Assembly (NCBI GenBank): GCA_003024175.1
Contig: MDYQ01000045.1
Location: 126,001-140,374, forward strand
Direction of reading: 5' to 3'
DNA from: Planoprotostelium fungivorum
Lineage: Eukaryota; Evosea; Variosea; Cavosteliida; Cavosteliaceae
DNA: 14,374 nucleotides
Below are positions 7,423-14,374 of the stretch, piece by piece. The translations under genes were made by a program, and so were the position numbers. How positions within the stretch are numbered: position 1 is the first letter of the stretch; each line of letters begins with the position of its first letter. The notes under the pieces were generated by a model. It saw nothing but the letters and a program-made list of their open reading frames with translations, was not told the DNA's origin and ran no database searches.

Positions 7423-9018
7423 TTAGCAAGAAGCGACGCCGGTCTGGCTCTTGTTGATCCATCCCTTCTCAAAGGCAGCTCTGAGGGACCAGTTGTCACC
7501 TCCGGAGGTCTTCGACCAGGCCCTACACGACCCATCAGCCACACGCTCATCTTCCTCTCTCACCAGAAGATCCAGTTGACTCTGTTGAAGGGCTGGAGCT
7601 GAGCTTGCATGGCGTCTCTGCCGTTAGAGATACCTCCTGCCGCCGATGTCATCCACGATGATGAGATGCTTCCGATGTGAAACTCACCGCAGGACCACTC
7701 ATCGATGACTCCAGGCTTGGGGTTCTTCTTAAGGTAGTCGGTGACTTGGTTGTTACGGTCGTTCTTGATGTAGTTCAATTTCCAGGCGTCGCTCTTGCCC
7801 TCGAATCCCTGCGTGACGTCAGATGACGTCATCGTCCGTCTACAACTGACCCAAATATGGTACCAGTGCATGGACATGTAGACCTTGTTGTACTGAGGGG
7901 GGTTCATGAAAGAAGTCCACTCCTGGTTGGTGACATCCTGGTTGGTGATGAGAGGGTTGATGATGACGATGGAGTTGCTGCTGTGCTTTCTGATTCTATC
8001 GTAGGCATCCTTGTAGTATCTATCTCCGTCAATCTACACTCTACCGGGTGAACCTCACTTCTTCAGGGTGTTGGTGTTGACCTTTGGCTCGTTGATAAGG
8101 CAGAAACCAAGGAAGGCAGTCTTGTTGTGGTACCTCTGAGCGTACAATTCGATGGAATCGAGAGACTGAGCGACGTTGGCAGGGTACTTGTCCCAGTTCT
8201 GCACGCCGGGGGCGGGGGGAGCAGAGTGGTCTGAGGGGGTCATCTTGGGATTACGTACGTACGGTACTCACCGTCTCCGTTCTGAGAACCGGGAGCGGCG
8301 TGGAGGTCGATGATGATACCAACTGTGAACCTTCAGGGAAAATTCGTGGAGGATTCGTGATAGATTCTCACCTCCGTGCTTGGCACCCCATTGGAAAGCG
8401 AGATCGACGTATTTGAGAGCACCGGTGAGGTAATTGGTGGGCTCGATGTGCTGCTTCAACTGAGCCTTAGAAGCTCCACCGACGGGGTCGTAGATCTGCC
8501 ACCTGATGTGCATCAGACGACATCGATCGTGTGAGATGGAGATGAAGGGTGACTCACCATCCCAGGGGGAGACGAACGGCGTTGAGGTTGTTATCGGCCA
8601 TGGCGATGAAGTCAGCCTCGGTGACGAAGGTGCTCCAGTGCTTCTGCATGACGCCAGCGCCTCTGCTGCCCAAGCATTGCTCCAACTTGGTGGTACCGGG
8701 GTTCTGTCCGGCATTGCAACCGTTGTTGGACCACAACCAGGGGACCATCCACCCTTCCTGCCGTTCGGATCAGCGACGTCCATCGGATGATGGACAACGA
8801 TTAAGAGGTGGAGTGGATAGAGACGACCGAATACCTGGATGAACCAAGAACCGAGGTTTCCACCTCTGAGAGGAACCTTTCCAGACTTTACATCCTGTTC
8901 TGATGTCAGACATTGGTCCTCCATCTTCATGTCGCCTCACGTTCAGACGTTTCTGAAGGCACTGAGAATCGGCAGCCACCGCAAGGGCCACGACGGCGAG
9001 GAGGAGGACAGCTCGCAT
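7423..9018 (-). CDS. Secreted GH5 glucan 1,3-beta-glucosidase (exo-beta-1,3-glucanase)
   Basis: Ten exons on the minus strand: 8941-9018, 8835-8894, 8558-8757, 8372-8502, 8272-8322, 8059-8230, 7851-8019, 7688-7808, 7564-7636 and 7423-7522. All junctions are in phase, giving 384 residues, a normal length for the family. The N-terminus MRAVLLLAVVALAVAADS is a signal peptide, so the enzyme is secreted. Landmarks follow the GH5 exo-1,3-beta-glucanase pattern: KVPLRGGNLGSWF, NNLNAVRLPLGW, VGIIIDLHAAPGSQNG, the acid/base Glu221 in LINEP, MSMHWYHIW, the nucleophile Glu324 in VIDEWS, and VNWIFWAWSKTSGGDNWS near the end. Family knowledge: these enzymes release glucose from the non-reducing ends of beta-1,3-glucans. 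Likely uses are digesting fungal or algal wall glucan as food, or remodelling the organism's own cyst or spore wall. The 51-nt intron 7637-7687 is open and in phase, so its retention would add 17 residues next to the nucleophile loop. Confidence 0.92.
7809..7850 (-). repeat. GH5 intron with TGACGTCA double palindrome
   Basis: This 42-nt intron joins MHWYHIW to GFEGKSD. Octamers lie at 7815-7822 and 7825-7832. The sequence between donor and palindrome, GTTGTAGACGGAC, closely matches that of the LOV-RasGAP intron 5596-5643. Confidence 0.85.
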
Positions 9019-9445
9019 GTTGGGTGTGTCGTTAGAGTGCCGCCTCGACCGGGGTTCTTTTCGTTTCAAGTTGAAGAAAAGGTAGGAGAGATTTGCGAGA
9101 TCGGCCGCTACCGCGTAGGCCGTTGGCTCTTTCGGTTGTCTCTCTCAGTTCCGTTGACAGTTGGCTCCGCGATTGGATGTCTGTCCGTCGAGAGGTCGTC
9201 ACACCATGAGCACACGTTCATGAGAGAAGGGTTATTGTATCGAGTGTGAATCGTGTAGAGGATCATCTATCCTATGTAAGAGATGAACGTGTGTATGTAT
9301 CGACATGTCTAATGGATGTGAGAAAGGGATAAAGATAGAAAGAGAATAAAAGGGTGATAGAGAGAAAGAGAATAAAAGAGTGATGGAGAGAATGTGCTTA
9401 GTGCAGGTTTTTATCGCCGTCGAACAGACCTTCAAATGTGAGAAT
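9019..9445. other. Intergenic region between eS8 and GH5
   Basis: This stretch of about 430 nt holds the eS8 3' end and the GH5 promoter, both on the minus strand. Apart from a purine-rich tandem repeat (9337-9388) I see no feature. Open frames here show no recognisable protein pattern. Confidence 0.5.
9337..9388. repeat. Tandem duplication of a 26-bp purine-rich unit
   Basis: Units at 9337-9362 and 9363-9388 differ at two positions. Each contains AGAAAGAGAATAAAAG followed by GTGAT or a close variant. On the strand of the flanking genes this is a pyrimidine-rich tract downstream of the eS8 stop codon. Confidence 0.85.
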
Positions 9446-10168
9446 TTACTTGGTATCCTTCTTAGACTTCTTCTTCTGCATCTTTCTCAGATAGAACTGA
9501 AGCTCCTGTCCCTCGAGGATGTATCCGTTGGCAGCTCCGCTCTGTCCTGGTCTGGAAGAGATGGCAGCGTACAGACGTCCAGTGGTGAATTGGTCCTCCA
9601 GAGCAGAGTCCAAACTTCTCTCAGCAGCGCGCTCCTTGTGGAGCTTCTCGGCTCTCTTTCCCTTCTTGGTCTCCTCAGGGGCAGCATCTCCCTCCTACAC
9701 ATCATTCAACATGATGCGATGAGATGGTATCGATGGATATTCACCTTGACGGACTTCTTCTTGCCGAGGGTGACTCCGTAGTGTTGCTCGTACCACTGCT
9801 TGAAGGGGGTGGCGTCGATCTGAACGATGGAGTTCTTGACAAGAGTGTTCGTGCGGACGTACTCGTTGTTGGAGGCGTTGTAAGACACGACTAAGATACG
9901 TGTCTTCTTGCTGATGGCCTCAGATCCCCAAGAGAAACCTCCGCTCTCGAGACGGAGAGCACGGTACTTGGTGTGTCCACCACGAACGCGGACATCGTGT
10001 ACACGGCGGGGGGCAATCTTGGTGAGAGCGGGGGGACGAGCGAGCTCGAACTTCCTCTTTTTTCTCCAGGGGGTCTGCTTTCCTCCTGTGGCTCTTCTCT
10101 TGTGAACGCGATCTCTGGCAACTCCTGAGATGTCGCGGTCAGATCGTGATACATTCACCGTTCATCAT
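9446..10168 (-). CDS. RPS8: 40S ribosomal protein eS8
   Basis: Exons on the minus strand: 10159-10168, 9745-10124 and 9446-9694, 212 residues (211 if the second ATG is used), close to the usual 206-208. The first coding exon is only 10 nt (ATG ATG AAC G), and the 34-nt intron then leads into [16 protein letters not shown], the conserved eS8 N-terminus. Other landmarks are [60 protein letters not shown], the long [13 protein letters not shown] loop, and the C-terminal [20 protein letters not shown]. The protein is a structural component of the small ribosomal subunit body. The second intron is 9695-9744. The codon choice is biased toward C-ending codons, as expected for a highly expressed gene. 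The identity is certain. Confidence 0.97.
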
Positions 10169-10654
10169 TTCGTTTCGATTCACTTGATTCTCTTGGAATC
10201 GAGGATGTGTATTATTATTGTTATACATTCCGTTCACATCATACACACATGGATCATCGACATGTGATGTTAGAGCTTCACAATACACACGTGTAGGATG
10301 GATATAGATATAGATCCTGGACGTTTATGGACGATGAATGTTGTCTCTCACCCATTTTCCTGCACTCGGATTCACCAAAAAGGATGAACTAGGGATCCTT
10401 CCTTTCTCAGGGAGTGCAGAATCGGTGCAGAATTTAACAGAGACATCCGAGTGAGATATCTTTTTTTTCGACAGACGCGATGATGAACATCCTGAGAAGA
10501 TGGATGTGTGGAACGATATACACCGACATTTTGTTGTGATCGAAGAGCTGTGAACGGTTGAGTACGTATTCGCTTCACGTGAAGAGCGAATGATGATAAG
10601 ATCGGTTGTAGTGAACGATGATCTCGCTATTTTCAGATCCCGAGCTTCGATGTG
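10169..10654. other. Intergenic region between divergent eS8 and Frizzled-like genes
   Basis: This 486-nt stretch should carry the promoters of both genes. It contains the inverted repeat at 10568-10591 and a short GATATA run near 10300. No protein-like open frame or RNA gene was recognised. Confidence 0.5.
10568..10591. promoter_or_regulatory. Inverted repeat with CACGTG core in a divergent promoter
   Basis: ATTCGCT (10568-10574) and AGCGAAT (10585-10591) are perfect inverted arms flanking the internal palindrome TTCACGTGAA (10574-10583). CACGTG is the E-box bound by bHLH and bZIP-type regulators. It lies about 64 nt upstream of the plus-strand gene and about 400 nt upstream of eS8. A regulatory role is inference. 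Confidence 0.4.
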
Positions 10655-11444
10655 ATGGTGCTCCGTCATAGAGCTCACTTGTATCTTGCATGTCTTCTTT
10701 GTATCCTATACACAGGTGTTCATTCTTTCTTGTCTGCTCCATCCATCTCAAACGAAATCAGTCGATGGACAGCTGTCCTTCACACAAGCAATGAGGCAGC
10801 CTCTTCTGGAACAATGCACGGGAACAAGCTGTACGAACTATACGGGTGGAACGTTCTGTTATACCGACGCAAATCAATCCATCGTCAACTGGAGTTTCTG
10901 CAATTGCACAAAGGTACCGGCAACAGAGGGAGTCAGTAATGCTTGGTTCCCTGTATGTGGCGTGGGTGAGGAAGAGACGGTCGTCATCCATCGCGTTTTC
11001 CACAGACGTCACCGTCGCTAACTCATCTTCAGCACGAATGGACGTCATCGCTCGAGCTTTATATCTGTGAGAATCATCGAGGACTTTGAATTCTGACGTG
11101 AAACAGGAGAGGTGTCGGTGTCGATACGTTGGGTGTCTCTCGAAAGAGCAACAAATGCAAAGAGATGATTAAGAGGATGGCGTGTTACATGACCTTCCGA
11201 AAATGCCTAACAGACTCGTTTCCAGCCGTCAACTATGCAGCCATGTGCAGGGCACCGTGTGAGGCGATGAAGGTGGGACGAAAGAGGTGTCTCTGGGTCA
11301 CAGTTTCATCAGGTGTCATGTGGTCTATCTGATCACTGTACCGTCCTTCCGTCTGCAGAATGCACCGGAAGATCATCATCCCTCCTGCATCCCATCTGGC
11401 TGTGGACTTTCCTCTCTCTCCTCCTCTACATTTCGAGCTTATAA
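10655..11444 (+). CDS. Secreted Frizzled-CRD-like cysteine-rich protein, probably GPI-anchored
   Basis: Five exons: 10655-10715, 10762-10965, 11006-11066, 11107-11272 and 11313-11444, 207 residues, with all junctions in phase and introns of about 40 nt. The N-terminus (RAHLYLACLLCILYT) is a signal peptide. The middle is Cys- and Asn-rich (EQCTGTSCTNYTGGTFCYTD, WSFCNCTK) with several N-glycosylation sequons. The segment from about residue 118 has the spacing of the second half of a Frizzled cysteine-rich domain: NKCKEMIKRMACYMTFRKC, then MCRAPCEAMKVSC and a final Cys pair. The protein ends with a hydrophobic run (LLHPIWLWTFLSLLLYISSL) right at the stop, preceded by small residues (TGRSSS). This is typical of a GPI-anchor signal; a C-terminal membrane helix is the alternative. 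In animals the CRD binds Wnt lipids; here the ligand is unknown. The CRD call is by cysteine pattern only. Confidence 0.7.
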
Positions 11445-11586
11445 ATCTAATAGAGCCCAGAATCTCATCTGTGACGCTTCTGCGCATTCCATCAACGAAA
11501 CTATCTATACAAGAGGGAAGACGAACCGAGATTTCATCTTCACCGTGAAAACGGTGGCTGCCTGTCCAGTGGCACCATGTGTATAA
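11430..11586 (+). pseudogene. Orphan coding-like fragment resembling the end of an MRH/lectin-type domain
   Basis: Downstream of the Frizzled-like gene, in another frame, an open stretch reads AQNLICDASAHSINET and then DFIFTVKTVAACPVAPCV before a stop. Family knowledge: the pattern of a hydrophobic strand plus CD, then an aromatic strand plus ACP, is typical of the C-terminal half of MRH (mannose-6-phosphate receptor homology) and related domains. I find no upstream exons to complete it; the start of the open frame overlaps the last exon of the previous gene. It could be a relic, a terminal exon of an unusual transcript, or chance. Confidence 0.3.
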
Positions 11587-11808
11587 TAGAATCTCGAGAT
11601 TCTCCAGTGACCCTATTGTGTGCACTCTCATTGTGGACGGACTATCTCACCTATTGAACTCTACGGATTGCATGTGAAGAGGTGTTCTTGGACAGGGGCG
11701 TGCATGTCTTGTCTTGACAGCACTGACTTTTGACTGGTTACTTTTTGGTACCAGATTCTCATCGCCTTGCGATTGCAGTTTCCTAAGAATTCAATATTAT
11801 ATTCTGAG
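11587..11808. other. Spacer upstream of the type I membrane protein gene
   Basis: I see no supported gene in this 222-nt spacer. A hydrophobic frame (TLLCALSLWTDYLTY) could follow the preceding fragment if a short GT-AG intron at about 11580 were real, but this is weak. Confidence 0.35.
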
Positions 11809-14362
11809 ATGAGAGTCTCAGGCAGCATCGTTCTCATCCTTTTTCAGTTATGGACGCTGGCTCACTCCGGCTGTAGTCCCTGTGAAACCTTTCACTGGGC
11901 AGGCAACTTCACCAACTCACACACAGACAAAACCTATCCTCTTCTCTTTCGAATCACAGAGACATGTGAATCATCCGATAGCATTCGATGTGCTAATCTG
12001 ACCAGTGACCGATCAGTCCATTCGTGCCATGTCAGGAAGAGACGAACAGACCGCAGTGACTTGTGCAGACGAGCAGTGCTCGAGCATGTCCTCCGAGCCC
12101 ATCGACGTAACTGTTCGTGGCAATCTCATAGACACCGCCATCGGAGACAGTTACCAATACTCTCTCATGTTATTACAAGAGACTGTTCATAGCTCTTTCA
12201 ATCAAGCGGTGAGAATTCACATGAAACATCGCGATGTTCATGTGCAAAGGTGTGCCAGGCGGGAGATTACTATCTCTACTTCCGCGATCTCTCATTCGTT
12301 TGTCTCGAGGCCACTGATGAACAAACCCAAGATCAATATCAGTATTTGAGGGTATTGAACATCAATGGTGTCGCTGATGCCATAGGATCACCTCTTCCAG
12401 AGTTGTTTGCAGAAGTCACCTCTTCCTGGCCCAATGGTGTTTATAGAGAACCACTTCGTGCGATCTCATATTTCGCAGGTAACAAGAGTCTGTCGATGAT
12501 ATTCAGTACAGAAATAAAATCTGTCCCTGTCACTCTCTGTTCTATATCAAAGTGAGTCTATCATTCCATATAGAGTCTATACACAGATGATGCTCCTGGA
12601 TGGATATCTCACATCCTACAGAGATTACACGGGACAATTTTTCTTTGCAGGTGCAATACAACCCGCAGGTGAACATCATCCATCATCTCATCTCATCACG
12701 AAGATGGTGAACGCTTGCTAGCAATCGGATGGGCTGTAATGTTAGAGACGAACACCATCTACTTTATCTATTGTGCTGGTACCTCTCGATCGTGAGTTGT
12801 ATCTGATGATGTCACATTGATCGAGTGATGCAGAGATTGTATCTTCTCTGGTGCAATCACGATCAAAGTGGACGGCATAGATGGAAGATTATTCACAGAG
12901 GACCCACTGTCTATGACGTGGTCTTCTGGACTGCCCGTCTTCTCTGTCGCTCTACAAGGAAAGGGACTGTTGTCCATCAGGTGACTCTCCTTCATTAAAC
13001 CGTTTTGAGATATCGTAAGATGTTTGGACATGTCTTGCGAGAAAAAGACACAGAAGATGGTGAGCGCACGAATCAGAGACGAAAGTCAGAGAATAAGAGA
13101 ATAACGTAAATAGATACTGGATGACATGGACCTCATCGCAGGCTGCGTCACGAACGACACGACTGGCTATCCCTTCTACACTCTCATGCAAAGCAGTGGA
13201 AGGTGAAGACACAACCGTCACGACATCACATGACATAGACTCACTCATCATCAGCATCACCACCGTCCGCTGTTCGGATGAAGAATGCAACGGAAGAATA
13301 ACGAGGGAGATCGGATCCGTTGCAATCACAAGCGGAGACATCGTACAGATGAGAACTACATCAAGGTGGGGAGTCGTACAGATATCAACCATCACAACAC
13401 GTTACGTAGAAGAGCAGATCGATCCGGTAATGACGATGATGTCACGTGATCGTCTGACTCATGTCCCAGAATGCTGTCAAGATATACGATGCGACGGATG
13501 TGTACGTCTACAATTCATGTGGATTGAGTGTAAACGTACCGTCTGAGCCCATCTCGGTGGACGTAACGAGGCAACCCCAATCGATCTACTTACACGGTTC
13601 TGGTTTATGTCAGACATCCAAGTACAACTGCACGCGTGAGACGTTCATGTCTTCTCCTCTCTTTATCCTCTGAATGAGAGAAATGTGTTCACTCATTTCT
13701 GTTCAGTGAACGGCAGCGTCGTGTCGAATTTAGAGTTTGGAAGAGATGGATTTTTCTGCGAAATTCCGATGGATCTGACGTCCGGTCCGTATCATCTCAG
13801 TTTCTCTCCCGGTCTGGTGAGTTGATCATCACAATGGAGATCACGTGACCACACATCTCGCCGTTGATGTACGTCCCATCAGAATTGAGTGAATTTTAGG
13901 TGTCATCTTCAGTCGAGATATCGGTCAACAGTAGCATTCTTCCAACAGATATCACACCTCCATCGACGATGTCATCCTCTTCATCATCGCTCTCGACCAC
14001 GATCGATTCCACATCATCAACTATCTCTACCACATCGACGATTACAACATCACCGATCGTTTCGACATCGTCGATTAACACTGGCACGTCCATCAATACC
14101 ACCACATCGATGATTCTCACCACCTCGTCATCGACGTACAAACCGATCTACACGGGACACGATTCAGGTAATCATCACGATTTCTCCTTCATTTCTCACA
14201 ATCGATATTATGCATGCACATCAACGATGACTAAATTCAATGTCATCAGATCTCCCTAAGCCCAACATGATCGTGGCAACTGTCTTGATCGCACTGTATG
14301 CTTTCATCCTCGCCTTGATCACATCCGTCTTTTACTTCAAAAATGTCATCAACATCAGGTGA
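11809..14362 (+). CDS. Type I membrane surface protein with beta-rich ectodomain and Ser/Thr stalk
   Basis: Fourteen exons: 11809-11965, 12006-12208, 12250-12436, 12479-12551, 12622-12668, 12704-12791, 12834-12980, 13020-13059, 13114-13195, 13239-13426, 13470-13635, 13707-13816, 13900-14167 and 14250-14362. With all phases consistent this gives 622 residues. A signal peptide (VSGSIVLILFQLWTLAHSG) is followed by an ectodomain of alternating beta-like strands with scattered cysteines and N-glycosylation sites. Similar segments recur, such as TAVTCADEQCSS and TTVRCSDEECNG, or YPLLFRITET and YPFYTLMQS. Exon 13 codes for a low-complexity Ser/Thr stalk, then comes one membrane helix (MIVATVLIALYAFILALITS) and a short tail, KNVINIR. 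I do not recognise the family; adhesion or recognition is plausible. Weak points: the 12552-12621 intron (a 22-nt alternative exists), the 40-nt exon 13020-13059, and the end, where AGGTGA is either the stop at 14360-14362 or a splice donor. Confidence 0.65.
13900..14167 (+). repeat. Low-complexity Ser/Thr (TCATCG/ACCACA) coding stalk
   Basis: This exon of the type I membrane protein encodes about 89 residues, over half Ser or Thr, with STT, TIST and TSS runs. Such stalks are usually heavily O-glycosylated and hold the ectodomain away from the membrane. The antisense frame is an artefact of the repeat. Confidence 0.75.
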
Positions 14363-14374
14363 TGCATCATCGAT

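Noticed and set aside
7171-7602. 143-codon plus-strand frame
   Set aside because: Its right part is antisense to GH5 exons that encode a clearly conserved enzyme; no domain is visible.
8839-9249. 136-codon plus-strand frame
   Set aside because: It is antisense to the first GH5 exons and the signal peptide, and has no protein-like pattern.
13121-13546. 141-codon continuous frame MTWTSSQAASRTT... as the exon of the membrane protein
   Set aside because: The first part lies in a poorer frame. A 40-nt exon at 13020-13059 puts 13114-13195 in a frame reading LIAGCVTNDTTGYPFYTL, which matches the style of the rest. Only the later part (13239-13426) of the frame is used.
13896-14141. Asp/Val-rich minus-strand frame
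   Set aside because: It is the antisense shadow of the Ser/Thr stalk repeat.
1-14374. tRNA, rRNA or transposase genes
   Set aside because: I scanned by eye for T-loop GTTCGAATCC-type strings, rRNA-like blocks and transposase motifs and found none supportable; a tRNA-scanning program would be needed to exclude an unusual tRNA.

Overview
This is nuclear DNA of a protist with gene-dense, intron-rich, roughly balanced-GC sequence. About 50 short GT-AG introns can be placed by reading frame and protein similarity, most of them 32-80 nt. The gene content fits a free-living amoeboid or slime-mould-like eukaryote: a CH-GAS2 cytoskeletal crosslinker, a RasGAP, a GH5 exo-beta-1,3-glucanase, a beta-helix surface protein and a Frizzled-type cysteine-rich protein. 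My best guess is Amoebozoa, possibly a protosteloid amoeba, but this is inference from gene style and not from a sequence match.

Layout from left to right. (1) 1-1318, minus: 5' part of a secreted Pmp-like (GGA / FxxN) beta-helix protein that runs off the left edge. (2) 2049-3853, plus: CH-GAS2 protein with a Ser/Thr/Pro/Lys-rich tail. (3) 4057-6781, minus: the most interesting gene, encoding an N-terminal LOV photoreceptor domain, a SAM domain, a ubiquitin-like segment and a C-terminal RasGAP domain. It looks like a light-controlled, possibly myristoylated, Ras GTPase-activating protein. (4) 7423-9018, minus: secreted GH5 glucan beta-1,3-glucosidase in 10 exons. (5) 9446-10168, minus: ribosomal protein eS8 with a 10-nt first coding exon. 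(6) 10655-11444, plus: small secreted Frizzled-CRD-like protein with a hydrophobic C-terminal tail, probably GPI-anchored. (7) about 11430-11586, plus: an orphan coding-like fragment resembling the end of an MRH/lectin-type domain. (8) 11809-14362, plus: type I membrane protein with a cysteine-containing beta-rich ectodomain, a Ser/Thr stalk and one transmembrane helix.

There is no operon logic, as expected for a eukaryote. Genes 1 and 2 and genes 5 and 6 are divergent pairs, and genes 2 and 3 converge with about 200 nt between their stop codons. The right third holds surface proteins; the centre holds a signalling protein whose photosensor and Ras-inactivating module are fused in one chain.

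The second notable signal lies in the introns. The palindromic octamer TGACGTCA occurs seven times in the window, and every copy is inside an intron (four introns, three minus-strand genes). Three of these introns carry it as a near-perfect 20-bp double palindrome, and two of those, in different genes, also share flanking sequence. This suggests mobile or copied introns (introner-like) or a recurrent intron-borne hairpin or regulatory site.
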